The translations under genes and the position numbers were made by a program. 64,000 bases of DNA. It comes from Polytrichum commune. Taxonomy: Eukaryota > Streptophyta > Polytrichopsida > Polytrichales > Polytrichaceae. How positions within the stretch are numbered: the stretch's first letter is position 1; every line of letters starts with the position of its first letter. The notes under the pieces were generated by a model. The model saw only the letters and a program-made list of their open reading frames with translations, was not told where the DNA came from and did no database searches. The stretch lies in contig OX485803.1 of NCBI GenBank assembly GCA_950295325.1, positions 4,464,001 through 4,528,000 on the forward strand. The letters run 5' to 3'. This document shows, one piece after another, positions 1 to 12,045 of this stretch.

Positions 1-3000
1 TGTGCTTTGTAAGGCTTTGAAAGTTACTTTAAAAGATGACTATAAATTTGAAACTTGTATCCTCGGCGCCAAGGATATAAATATCAACATTTTTGGTCAA
101 TTTCAATTTTATTTTTCAAATTTCATTGTTTTCCCTCAAATGTGTTGTAAATGACCGTTGCATCATACCCTAAGGCTTTGGAATTGAACTAAAAAATAAC
201 CCAAAATTTGAAATTTGTATCCATGCTGTCGGTACTACAAATATCAAGATTTTGGTTATCTTAAATTTGGTACATATTTTTCGTTTAGTATTTTCAAATG
301 TTTCTATAAGGATGGGGATAGAGTTCAATTGGATGGGGTAATATGATGATTAATAAATAAAAAGTTTAACGCTTCGACATGGGTTCCTATCACAGGGGGT
401 TGTGCTTTGCTTAGGGGGCAACCACAACTATCAATGAAGGAGAAGATTTATGAAGGATAAGTATAAGAGTGGAGATTGTAAATCTTAGGATGACCGAATA
501 AGAGGCGGTGGTTTGGATAGTGATATGAGGATTTCTTAGGCCACACCTCCTAGTACCTACTTAGAAAGTGTAAATGTGGGTAAGTAGTAAAGAGAGTGTT
601 GGAGTTTTGTGGTGTACAATCTTGCTAATGAATGTAATGGTGTTGGTCCTTGGAATATTAGTATTGGGGTTGAAGGGACTCCTAACTTGATTGTGTTTAT
701 AGTATTGCTTGTCATTGTGTAACAAAACAATTCCAAAAAGTCTTGGAGAGCCGACACGTACGTATATCTTGCCTTTAATTTCCTTATTAGCAAGAAGTAT
801 CTATGGCATCAATATTAGAGTTAAGAGGACTAAGTTGTTCAACACCTCAATATCACTATTGGCTAGGGACCCACCCTCTATATTGTAATGTGGTAATCTT
901 GATCTTTATAGACTAAGTTAGGAAGCTCAAAGTAAATATAGTAAATCAATAAAGGCATAAGTGATCAATGAAAAGTTGGAGGGTTATAACACTGCAAGTA
1001 TAAGAGGATGTATCATTTAACTAGTAAAGAGATATGATTATAGGTAGATCATATTATGAGATAGTACACCTATGAATCTTGACCAACGTCAAGGGGTGGG
1101 TAATACTAGTACAACCTTCAAGGATAGTATCATTGTTAACATGGTAGTAATAAGGTCTAGGCAGTAGGGTAGCATAGACTAGAAGGGTAGCTAACATGAG
1201 TAGTAGAGAGGACTCTAGTTAACTTGCTAATGGCCTCCTTCGATTACATCACTACATAAATGCAAATTATGAAAGTAAATGTGTCATGGAGAGATGGGCA
1301 AGAAAAGCATCTATTTTTTTTGCAATTCTTAATATATATTTTAATTAAATTGGATCAATTATTGATGCTTATGCATCTACATGAAATAATCTTATATCCA
1401 TATGGATTTCAAAAATTGAATATAATTTCTATGTCTATGTGGATTGCACCTAAAACTATTCATGCTTGTTGATGTAGTAACACTACTTCCTCACCTTTGA
1501 GAGATTTTGTCACATTTGATGTCATCTTGGAACCATCAGACAATAACTACGCCCTCGTCTCATGATGGTGGCTCAATGATGAAGATGGTCTCCCTCGTTG
1601 ATGGAAGAGGAATCTATTTGGAAAGGTCTCACAAGTTTTTGATGGAGTACGTGAGTTCATCATTTGTTCCACGTTTGTTCAATTTTGAAGCCATTCAACA
1701 TATTTTTCTTCAATAATAAAATTTGATTTTAAAAAATGAAAAAAGTGATATTGCCTGCCAATTTCATAATCCTCCCATTTCATTTTGAGGCGGTCACAAA
1801 GGTTGTGGCTGCAACCCTAAACCATCACATCGCAGTAGGTCGTCGGGTTATGATTATCACAACCTACCATTTGTAGATGTCAAGGCACATGAGTTTACTC
1901 GACATATTAGTGACAAAGAGGAGGAGGAGGAAATGAAAGATGATAGGGACAATTAAGGAACTTCTATCCTAGGACATTGATTGTAATCATTACTTTGTGG
2001 ACATTAAAATGGGTGAGCAATTTCCTCTTATACTTCCATCTATGCCCAAAAATTGAAGTTTCTAAATTTTCCGCAATGCATCTATCAATTTATTCTCAAA
2101 CCTACGTGAATTCTAGAAACATAGTCTAGAGCACGTTTAATACTTGGAATGTGCTTGTATTTGTTTTCAAGAGATTGAATGTTGAATCTAATGACCGTAT
2201 TAAAAATCATTTCCAAACCCTTATGCCAAAATTGCGGTGGTTGAGTTTAGAAGTAAAGTAAGCCGTTTGTTAGGTTGATTGCACTTTGTGTTAACTACCC
2301 ACTCGTATTATTATAAACAATCACTCACCACTCACATGATAGCACTCCAAAGTTGTTTATATGGCTTTGATGGCTAGCAGTATGGCATTTAGGTATGCTT
2401 TGTGGATGTTTTGGTATCATGAGAAACATGGGCTTGTTTTTTGAATGACATGTATTGGGCTCTATGTACGTTGTTGGTATGGTTATTGGGTTTGTTAATA
2501 AGTTGAAGTTATGGTCTTTTAGGCACTCTAGTGGCAAAGTGGAGGATGGGTTGAATTTATTGTGAATTCATTTGGGTTTATTGTCCAATAGTGTTTTGCA
2601 GTGTGTGATGGTTTTCCTTAAGTTTATTGCAATTTGTGTGGATAGATAGTATGGTTTTGCAGATGTTGTGGTGGAACTCAAGTTGTTGTTTCCATGTCTT
2701 TTGTTTTTTTTTTTTTTTTCTCGCATAGGAAGTTGCCTTGTATTTTGGCTCTGATGGTTCGAGGGGGGGGGGGGGTCGACATGCATGTTTCTTCAATGCA
2801 TTGATTAAGGAGTTTATGATTTCTTGGAAGTTCTCTTGTATTTTACCCATTTGGGTATTGTGATGGTGGCAAAATGGAGGTCATTTGTGATGTTTATTGC
2901 AAGGTTGTTTGCTTCTAGGATCATTGTTTGTAGATTATATAAGTTATTAGGAGGTCATTCGTAGGTTTGTATTTTGCGGTTGTGTCCATTTAGTAATGAT

Positions 3001-4360
3001 GTAGTTGGGGCCTAGTTGTAGGTAGATTGGGTAGTGGTTAGAGTTTTGGTTGTGATGAATTTGTGTGTTGCACGTGAGATGGTCGTAGGTTGGGTGGTTG
3101 GTGAAGAATATGTTTGTGAAACTTGTCGAGGTGTATTTAGTGCCTCTTTGTCTTGACATGCTTTCTTGGTTGGGGACTAGTTGTAGTTTTATGTATCACT
3201 GTCATTCTTAATCTTCTAGGTTGAGGAAGACTTGGTTTTTCCACCTTGGAATGATATGTCTATGTTCAAGTCACATGCTAGTTTTATATGATGGTTAAGG
3301 TGGTCAGTTTTTAGGATTACGATTCGGTCTTGATTTCTTGAACGAGGTGTATGTTGTCTTCATGTGTAGGCACGTAAAGTTGTAGTATTGAGTGGGGATG
3401 TCATGGGCTAATTGACAATTTTGATGGCTTGTAGGCATAGAGATACGTTAGCTGGACTTTGGGATTTTAATGATGTTTTCATTAGAGTAGATGATTTTAT
3501 GGATCATTGTTAGTATGTTGCCTACGAATGGGGTGTACGGGGCATAGGGGCTTTGTCTTTGTGCAGGGTTGTTGTTGGCATTGTTGTATAGGACCTCGTA
3601 GGCTTGAAATCATTTATCTATGTATGTGGTGGATTTATGTTTCTGGAGTTTAGTTTCTTGTATCACTATTATTTGTGGTTCATTTTTGGAAGGTGCGTAA
3701 GAATCCTCGGATACATGGTAAGCTAGAACTTAAATGTCACGTGTTCCATGTAATGAGCCGTAAGATTGAGGATGTCCTTCTCATTTTAGGTCCATTATTG
3801 TGGTGGTGTGTGTTGTGTTATTTGTGGGAATGTTGTCATGGTGGTTGGTGTGTGTATAACATAGTATTCGTGAAAACATCACATTCACATGTGACTCTTT
3901 TTTTTCAAGGCTGATTCATTTCTAGTCTTGTGGAGTGCACTTGAACTTTGAAAAAAATGCATTTTGAAACTAATTATGTATGGGCACCTATGCTACAAGT
4001 TTATAAAGTAAAGAAGAAGTCTTTTTTATATCATGAATATTATGTTTTGATTGCTAACTAGAGTGTTTGAAGTAACAATAAAGAACATGTGCATTATACA
4101 AGTGAATTCTTCAAAATCTTATACTATTAAAATATATGTATATGTTTGGAACTCTTTGTCATTCAAATGTGTGTCTTTTCAAATCTGAAATGCCCAACTC
4201 CGTTTACAAATTCTCAAGCATTGTCACATTTATTCAAGAGTCTTCTTTCCTCGTTATCACTTGCACATGTTACTAGCATTTTGTAAATACATCCATATGC
4301 AGTTGGCAAAAGTTGCTTCCAAAGACCAATTCAACTTAGCCTTTCTTGTATTCAAGAAAA
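1..4360. other. Gene-poor AT-rich intergenic DNA
   Basis: No reading frame here resembles a known protein, and none is supported by splice structure. The stretch holds two diverged copies of a segment of about 160 bp in tandem (about 11-170 and 171-290; both start AAGGCTTTG and share the TTTGAAACTTGTATCC-like core), a T tract next to a G tract (about 2,706-2,775), and otherwise low-information sequence. I see nothing else that can be named. Confidence 0.6.
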
Positions 4361-4369
4361 CAACATTTA

Positions 4370-4870
4370 TGACATTTTTATGTGCCATGAGAAGTTTTCA
4401 CAAATACCATGTTGCATACTTGTTGTAAGGTTGTTGTGGGTGGATAGGTTTTGTAGGCATCCAAGAAGGATTAGGCTCCGTGAATGTAGACCATGAACTA
4501 CACTAAATACTATATTAAATGTCACTATGGTAACTTTTCGGATGACAATTCTTATGAATAAGTGAACAAATATTGTCATGGATGATGGATGAGTTCATCC
4601 ATTGGCCAAAACCCTACCTTCTCTTGTCAGCAACTTGTGATGACATATTGTCATGGATGATTGAAATTTGGATGAAAAATCACTTGATAAGTCAAAGAAA
4701 TTGCAATACTGTAAATCTATAACCCCCCCCCCTCCCTTATTTATTTATTTATTTATACAAGCAGTGACAAATAATGTTGGGTTAACATGTAGTGTTGGTG
4801 ACACTACACTACGGTTTACAATTAGTATTGAGCAAGATAATTAAAACCAGTGACACTAAATATCATATTT
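4370..4870 (+). repeat. Dispersed repeat family R1, copy 1
   Basis: The segment shares an ordered set of words with 7,950-8,320 and 11,230-11,740: ATTGTCATGGATGA, then GTAAATCTA or GTAAACTCA, then TAGTGTTGGTGACACTAC, then GGTTTACAATTAGTATTGAGC. It has no coding potential. The family is probably a decayed non-autonomous transposon. This copy also contains a C tract and a (TTTA)n microsatellite at about 4,722-4,757. It gives the empty-site sequence for the Stowaway-like insertion in copy 3. Confidence 0.65.
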
Positions 4871-5247
4871 AGTGTAGTTGTTCATTGCAAAACGTGGGAA
4901 ATGGGCTTATTGTTGTGATAAGCATAAAGAGTTAGAGGGGAGGTGGGTATGTAACTAAGTTAGTAGTTTGATATGTCTTGTTAGGTTAAGGAACAGTCAT
5001 ATTCATGGAGGCTCTTTGAAAGACTACCGTGATTAAATATAGAGTGTACATATTTGAAACCCAACAATGGAATTCTGGTAGCCAAGTTTAAAGTTAAACC
5101 TACATTTGTCTGTAATATATTTCCACACTTCCGTCAAATGAAATTTCCGTCAAGTGAAATGGCACGGTTCATGCAACAAATTCCCCTCCTTGCTCTTTCA
5201 ACTCGGCTTTGGCAATTCACCCAAGTACTCTTGCTCCCATGCTTTGA

Positions 5248-5747
5248 GGGCCACTTCACACACGAGACTGAGAGCCCGTGACCATTACACTTCAAGCACT
5301 CTCATTGGTGGAAAAGGCAGAGCTGGTCCAAGTTTGCTTCACACTACGCTTGAGGGACCAACGGAGTATGTGAATGCAAGATGGATGTAAAGTCTACATG
5401 GGTTCCTACATGGTATCGAATGGATCATGTTTCATGGTCACTTGAATTATTTTCAAAAACCACCTCATGGAGGTAGGCCTAACACAAAACTAGGAGACCA
5501 TGACACTCCGAATGCTCACAACCGTTGATTTATTCTATTTTATCATGTTTGAGGACCCGCATGAATTAAAAATACATTGAAATAGCATTTGATTGAGGGC
5601 CTGGTCACATATGGCTGCACACTACACTTGAGGGTCGGTGACCACACTACATGATTTTGGAGGCGTGTTGGAATGACCGTTGAACACTTTCTTGTGGGCT
5701 CTCACAATTTCATGGTCACGGCTCTTGGCTCGTGTCTGAAGTGGCCC
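5248..5747 (+). mobile_element. Harbinger/Tourist-like MITE, copy 1
   Basis: This is a 500-bp element that starts GGGCCACTTCACACACGAG and ends with the inverted counterpart (reverse complement GGGCCACTTCAGACACGAG), giving imperfect terminal inverted repeats of about 38 bp that run on to GTGACCAT. The same 500-bp sequence occurs in opposite orientation at 9,154-9,653, where a clean TTA target duplication is present. Here the flanking triplets are TGA and CGA, so the target duplication has decayed or the insertion is rearranged. There is no coding capacity. GGGCC-type ends and a TTA/TAA target are typical of PIF/Harbinger MITEs; the family assignment is inference. Confidence 0.7.
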
Positions 5748-7949
5748 CGAGTCTCATGAGACCGTGACCGATGGTTATATTTAAAGTTTGAATTCTCCAA
5801 GCTCACAACAAAAGAGAGAATGATCCAGTACATGGCCCTAGCATTGTGGGCATTTCCCATGCCAACAATAGTTTTGGGCTTTTGGACCTGATTAGGTATC
5901 GTTACTGATACACTCTCAAACTCACCTTTAAACTAACTCACTTGGAGTTTAAATCCATAGATTTTTTATTTTATGAATATTTATAATATATTAATACATC
6001 GTAATTGTTAACTTCATGAGATAACTCCCAGTTTGATTTGACAATCAATATATAATTGTTTGTGGAGTCTTAGTAATCTTAAGTTGGGGGCCTAGGTTTG
6101 GTGGGGCCAACATCTGACCCCCCATATTTGGGCATCCCACAAGCAATATTTTAGTTCTTATTCAAGGGCCAAAGCATGGTATAGTGAACAATAGTTGTAC
6201 CTTGTCAGTTTAGAGGCGCAAATAGCCACATTTCTTACTTATAAAACAGAAAACAATTGGAATGATTTATATTGAAGTTATTGATAAGAGAGGTCATGAT
6301 GTTTTCATAAATATGTTTTGCAAATTATGTGATTTACATCCATAGATGCATATTTCAAAGTCGTTAGAATTTGCCTCCGTAATTTCTGGTTTTGGGAAAG
6401 TGAGGGTGAAGTAGACCTTAAGAAAATGCATTTTTCTTCAAACTACGTGGCGCGCTGACATACAATACTATCTTGCCAAATACTTTAACTATACACACAA
6501 GTCATAACAATTTTTGAGATGAAGTGGGTTTTAGCTCAAAACCACCGCCTAATTTAGGGTTTACTTCGTATGTATCTCCATCATACTAATGAGGCACAAA
6601 TTTTGTATTATGTATGGTTCAAACCCATAGGAGGGCTCCATGGTTTTGAAATGACATTTTGAATATAATTGAGCCTACTTACTATGTATACTATGTATGA
6701 AAATTGTATCACAGTGGAAGGGCAAACCACTTTCCTTGGTCACTTTACCATGCTTTGGCCCTCAAATTAAGACTGAACATGTAACGGGCATGGAAGGAAT
6801 TTCATGGTTCATGAGGTCATGGGCTTTAATCAAGATTCTACTAGCATGTTGAACCCAAAATGATTTAATATTCCCAAATCGTCATGTTGGCATGACAATA
6901 ACATAGCGAGACTTGATTTAGCCAGCAAACATAACATTACTCAACCCTTGGAATATGACAATCATATGCTTGGAAAGTTAAATCTCTTGCTCAAATTTTT
7001 GAGCATCTTAATGTTATATTCCAAGGGCCCACTGAACAAACAATGGGCGTTGAGTATTGTTATGAACATGTGTTATTTGTTGAAGAATGTTATACAACTG
7101 GGAGTAATACCCACGACCATATAAAGTTACTCATCATGTTAATGTTGCACCCTTGCTTATTTGAGCAATAAACTTTTGATATCAACAAATTATGATACTC
7201 TAGAGTCCAATGGTTGCAAAACAAAGCACTATGATAAACCGATAGAATACATGTACACTAAAGAGTCCTATTACCGTGGGCCAAAATAATTTCCTAGAGC
7301 CCATGCTAACTGCCACAATGAGGCTACATTAAATTCAACCCACGCTCATTTTCTAGTGTAAAATTAACATGACCACAATAATTATCTTCCCATCAAATCA
7401 ATGTGGGTGAAACTACTTTGATTTTCGATACTTTTGATGTAAGATGTCGGCCGAAAGTCTCAAAGGAAGATTGAGGGGAAGAACATGGTCGTGAACCCAT
7501 GTTAATTCCACCATGACTAGAGAACTAGAGTGGCCAACGCTAAATTTCCACCCACAAAAATAAGACTATTCAATGTAGTGTTGGACCAAATATGGGCCAT
7601 GATAACGTGTACCCAAGCACAATTGGACCATGCATATCATGTGAACTCGATAATCATGACCTTCCCACATCCAATTGTTAACGAGAGCTACAATACTTTG
7701 GATGAGTATATTATTTAAACGATTCACCGTGAGAATAATGGGGGCATATCGCCCCAGGTGATTCTTGGTCCCACATAGCATAAGGGCTACTATGAGCAAT
7801 GTTATCATAATAAGGCCACATCCATATACAATGTAAGACATGGTGGTGATGGTATTGAGGTCGTCATCCCACCGTTCTCCACTGTTCCTTATCATTCCTC
7901 AGAATGTGGGGGAGCGATGTGTCATGTACGAATGCAAAGAGATGGAACG
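5748..7949. other. Intergenic DNA between MITEs
   Basis: The region is AT-rich and has no gene I can recognise. Short frames on both strands around 7,530-7,900 overlap each other and have no family resemblance. I see only diffuse repeat-like words, such as an inverted pair containing CCTTGGAATATGAC and its partner near 6,945 and 7,015, which may be another decayed inverted-repeat element. Confidence 0.5.
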
Positions 7950-8320
7950 GCATGGGGCCATACTACACAAAACATTGTATTTAGTGTCATATGATATTCT
8001 ATGTCAACGTAGTAAGATTTCTAAAGACAACTCTTACGAATATGGTAACAAGTATTGTCATCTCAGTTGACTCTTACCGAACAAAAGTATGGTACATTTC
8101 GCATCCTACCATCTCTGTAACGAATGGTTAAAATTTGGGAAAATGTAATCAGTAAGTGGCGGTTCTTGCCGCATTGTAAATCTACAATGCCCAAATTTTC
8201 GTACAAGGAATGAGAAATAATGTTAGGTTTACATTTAGTGTTGGTGGCACTACATGGGTGGTTTACAATTAGTAATGAGCAAGACACAATAGAATTGGTG
8301 ATACTAATTACAATATTTAT
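7950..8320 (+). repeat. Dispersed repeat family R1, copy 2
   Basis: This is the second copy of the family at 4,370-4,870. The shared words include TTTAGTGTCATATGATATTC, TCTTACGAATATGGTAACAA, TAGTGTTGGTGGCACTAC and GGTTTACAATTAGTAATGAGC. It extends 3' into AATAGAATTGGTGATACTAA, which copy 3 also has. It is non-coding. The frames that cross it on both strands are shadows of the repeat. Confidence 0.65.
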
Positions 8321-9150
8321 ACCCCCTCTCCATTCTCCACCATCAACATTATCTAGTGCCAAGCTTAGTTGGCAAATGACGTGGCATGGTTTAAAAGTGG
8401 AGGTTTTAAGCCTCGAGCACTGACCCTCCCATCGGTACCTAGACATCAGGCAAGAATATAGCACTTCTAAAAGTGTTGCCTCCCGCCCTTGTGATTAGTT
8501 GCTTTTTAGTCTCATCTACAAGAGCACGAGGAGCTTCATTAACAAAAACCGATGGTAAGATAGATGAGTAATAAGGGATTTGGGGATGGGACAAAAACTA
8601 TCCAACATTCGTTGCTTGGTAGGATAAAACCATGAACATGTGTGAAAGCCATTTAACTAAAACCTACTAAACAAATCTCCAGAGCAAGTTCTCGTAGGTG
8701 CATTGGGATAGCCAGATGCCTCCCCTGTAACCGAGGGAGCTTTACCTGGTTTTTAGAAAAGACTTTGGTTATTAGGTAAAGTCGGGTGGGGAGGGGGCAT
8801 TAGTGTAGTAGCTTATATACCACTTATATTGGCTCGGTTAACTTAACTCGACTTAGTGGGTCCTAAGGGACATCCGAATTAGGGTTGCCACACACCACAG
8901 AGGGTCCTTTGGCATGATAATCAAGTGAAGCTGTTAAGTTCAAGTTATGAAGCATGTTGGAACTTTATGTTGGAAGGTGTAGGGTCACAATGGTAAGATC
9001 CACTTATTTATTATAATAGTAGGACTGTCCTCGGACCCTCTCAGTTGCTGAAATGCCCTTGCCTTTCACCTGGATTTACCTTACCCGGCACACCAGCTAT
9101 CTTCATCACTTTATAACCTGGGCAGGTTGCAGGCTGCTTTCTGGAAGTAC
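8321..9150. other. Intergenic DNA
   Basis: No gene is visible. The stretch contains a C/T-rich patch near 8,700-8,800 and ordinary AT-rich sequence. It ends at the TTA target site of the second Harbinger-like MITE. Confidence 0.5.
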
Positions 9151-9153
9151 TTA

Positions 9154-9653
9154 GGCCCACTTCCCACACGAGCCAAGAGCCGTGACCATGAAATTGTGAG
9201 AGCCCACAAGAAAGTGTCCAAAGGCCGTCCCAACACACCCCCCAACATCATGTAGTGTGGTCACCGACCCTCAAGTGTATTGTGCAGTCATATGTGACCG
9301 GGCCCTCAACCACATGATGTTTCAATTTATTTCTATTCTTGCGGGTCCTCAAACATGGTAAAATAGAATAAATCAACGGGTGTGAGCGTTTGGAGTGCCA
9401 TGGTCTCCTGGTTTTGCGTCGGGCTTACCTCCAAGAGGTGGTTTTTGAAAATAGTTCAAGTGACCATGAGACATGATCCATTCGATACCATGTAGGAACC
9501 CATGTAGACTTTACATCCATCTTGCATTCACATACTCCGTTGGTCCCTCAAGCGTGGTGTGAAGTGAACTTGGACCGGCTCCACCTTTTCCACCTATGAG
9601 AGTGCTTGAAGTGTAATGGTCACAGACTCTCAGTCTCGTGTGTGATATGGCCC
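9154..9653 (-). mobile_element. Harbinger/Tourist-like MITE, copy 2
   Basis: This is the 500-bp reverse-oriented relative of 5,248-5,747. Its ends are GGCCCACTTCCCACACGAG on the left and, on the opposite strand at the right, GGGCCATATCACACACGAG. It is flanked by the direct triplet TTA (9,151-9,153 and 9,654-9,656), the target preference of PIF/Harbinger elements. It has no open frame of interest. The internal sequence aligns along its whole length with copy 1, including the words ACTTTACATCCATCTTGC and GACCATGAGACATGATCC. Confidence 0.8.
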
Positions 9654-9671
9654 TTAGGGTTAGTTTCTATG

Positions 9672-9763
9672 TTAGCTGCTCGCCCACCAAATTCTAGAGG
9701 AAATATAGATTGCACCTAGTGGAATCTATATTTCCGCTAGAATCTAGTGGGCGAGTGGCCTAA
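9672..9763 (+). mobile_element. 92-nt foldback, probable mini-MITE
   Basis: The sequence is a near-complete inverted repeat. The left arm begins TTAGCTGCTCGCCCACCAAA and continues through TTCTAGAGGAAATATAGATT. The right arm, read on the other strand, begins TTAGGCCACTCGCCCACTAG and continues through TTCTAGCGGAAATATAGATT. The stem is about 42 bp with a few mismatches, and the loop is only a few bases. TTA and TAA at the outer edges suggest a TWA-type target, so a very small Harbinger-like MITE is likeliest. A miRNA-like precursor is the alternative. Confidence 0.65.
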
Positions 9764-9810
9764 ATGCACATTTCACAAACCCAAAATTAGTGTTAGCTAC
9801 AATTCACTAT

Positions 9811-9836
9811 TTATTTATTTATTTATTTATTTTTCA
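9811..9836 (+). repeat. (TTTA)n microsatellite
   Basis: There are about six tandem copies of the tetranucleotide TTTA, with no gene context. Confidence 0.9.
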
Positions 9837-10724
9837 TTCCTCTTCATGCGCCAAAACACCATAAAGTCCAACCCGGTATCACTCAAAGCATCCATTACGC
9901 TAAATAGGTCACGTGCGTGTTTGTCTGAGGTAAATGCACCTAATATGGCCACTTTTAACTCATCGATGTATGTAGAAGTTTGATAACAAAATAAAAACTA
10001 CATGAATGCACTGGCAAATCCAAATGAAAAAAAGAGATATGAACTTTCTGATTTGAAATCAAGGTAAAACATCTCTAAATGCTTAAAGTCCAACTCATAG
10101 ATATCATGCAATGCTTTTCTTTCAAATATGTACATTTGACCTTGAATATGAGGATTTTTTTTTACAATATTGTAACATTCAAGTATTGACAATGAGGAGT
10201 TCACCTGCTTGAGACTACGTCGTTTATGGAATTCAATGCTATGCACATTGTTTGTGAAGGGCCTAAATTAGATGTCTAGGGGTTTCAAACTATCGCATTC
10301 GCGAATTGTCAATATGATACTATTCATCATCATAAGTAAATTCTAAATGGAAATTTATTTACATATGACATTTAACGTAGCCCATTGGAATACTTGAGAT
10401 AAATGTTTTTTTGTTTTGTTTTAGTATGTCAAAGGAAGATATTCTTGAGCATACTAATGTCCAGTGTCGTATGCTTAGTCAAATTGCAGACCATTATGTA
10501 ACATAGGCATACACATCATAACATCGATGAACATACTCGTGTCAAGATATTAGTACACACACTTGAATGTCAAGTGAAATGAGGCGACACTTATTATGAA
10601 GTTGTTGACGATTAGTGAACCTAGCATACGCCTCAAAATAGGGTAAGTGATACTAATACACATGTGACACTACATACCATAAATGGTTTAGAAGGGTTAT
10701 GGAAGATTGATGGCAATTTTGTTT

Positions 10725-11225
10725 TCGATACCATTCAGGTATGTATACTGTGCAAGAGCCTTCACACCATGTAAATTCACCATGGTATCAACTTGGTTCA
10801 AATTGGGATAGACCCAAATAATAACTCATGTGTAAAAGATTCTCTCACTTTGAAGTATTCGTTGAATATGAATACATGTCAGGTATTACAATTTTGATAC
10901 CCACAAGTAGGTACTTTGTTACATTTATTCATTCAATTATCAATACCATGCATTCACCTACACACTGGACCAACATTAATATTGACCAATGTCAATCTAA
11001 TATTCCCTTTATGACATCATTCAAAATCTGCAATGAGGATTTCACATTTTTAGTTACCAATAGGGTGTGGATATTTGACGGTATTTGTGTTGTCAATGCC
11101 ACTCAAGTCTATATACCATGCACGAACCTTCACACCTCGATGACATCACACTAGTTTCAACATGGTTTAGAATGGTATTGACCCAAATAGTAACTCGGGT
11201 ATGCAAAGATTCTCTCACCTTGAGA
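10725..11225 (+). repeat. Dispersed repeat family R2, two local copies
   Basis: Segments near 10,745-10,880 and 11,115-11,225 share the order CCTTCACACC, GTTCAAATTGGGATAGACCC or GTTTAGAATGGTATTGACCC, AATAGTAACTC, and GATTCTCTCAC. A third relative lies at about 46,140-46,265 on the same strand (CCTTCATACC, GGTATTGACTTGG, AAGACTCTCTCACCTTGATG). The family is non-coding. The frame at 10,828-11,154 crosses the unit and has no protein resemblance. Confidence 0.55.
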
Positions 11226-11229
11226 TGCC

Positions 11230-11740
11230 CACGACATTTGATATCATATTATAATCTTTGGTGTCATATGGTGCTTTATGCCTTCATGGTAACCTTCCGA
11301 ATGACACTTACTTATGGATATGCTTACACGTACTGTCACGGATGACTGAAAGTTGGATGCAATCCATGACTGAAACAAATGTTTGGTATATATTGCATTC
11401 CAACATTTTTGTAATGAAATATTGTCATGGATGGTGCAATATTGGATGAAAATCCTCTTATCAATTACGACATTGTAAACTCATGATGCCAATTTGTAAC
11501 AAGGATCGATGTATAATACTATTAGGTTAACAATTAGTGTTGGTGACACTACACGGACGGTTTACAGAGAGTACTCCCACCATCCCAAAATTATTGTCCT
11601 ACTCCATGGAGTTTAATATCCCAAAATGTTTTTGGAATATTAAACTCTGGGGAGTAGGACAACAATTTTGGGACGGAGAGAGTATTGAGCAACACAAATA
11701 GAATTGGTGATGCCAAACACAATAACTTATTCACAGGTGG
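11230..11740 (+). repeat. Dispersed repeat family R1, copy 3, with nested MITE
   Basis: This copy shares TGTCATATGGTGC, ATGGTAACCTTCCGAATGAC, GTCATGGATG and TTAGTGTTGGTGACACTACA with copies 1 and 2. At the point where copy 1 reads TTTACAATTAGTATTGAGC, this copy is interrupted after TTTACAGAGAGTA by a 109-bp Stowaway-type element, and it resumes at TATTGAGC. It is non-coding. Confidence 0.7.
11574..11682 (+). mobile_element. Stowaway-type MITE (Tc1/mariner class)
   Basis: This is a 109-bp element with inverted ends CTCCCACCATCCCAAAATTA and, read from the other end, CTCTCTCCGTCCCAAAATTG. These match the CTCCCTCCGTCCCA-type terminus of plant Stowaway elements. The inverted repeats extend through GTCCTACTCC to give an almost complete hairpin. 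It is flanked by TA on both sides (11,572-11,573 and 11,683-11,684). The homologous repeat at about 4,830 keeps the uninterrupted target site, which confirms the boundaries. There is no coding capacity. Mobilisation would need a mariner-like transposase in trans. Confidence 0.93.
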
Positions 11741-12045
11741 ATTCTTTTATATTCTTGATGTTGATTATTGATGCTTTGCATTCATCTGACTCCTATGTAC
11801 CAGACCAACATTAATATTAAGTATATTGTTAACCAGAAGTTGCTTATCTCACTCAATCAGATGGCAGCTTTGAGCAGGAAGAAAGTGCTTTGAAGTTTGT
11901 GCGGCAGTCATGAGGAAAATGATAAGTAAATTAATTCCTTCAACATTAAAACCTGATTGAGTCATGCTAGTGTATGAGGATATTTTTGGGCTTACTGGGT
12001 CAATATCCTGGTGACTCCAAGTCCCAACTGGTTAGTACATGTCGT

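Noticed and set aside
7566-8464. Frames of 109 and 133 codons on the minus strand
   Set aside because: They overlap dispersed repeat R1 and plus-strand frames of similar length, with no domain resemblance.
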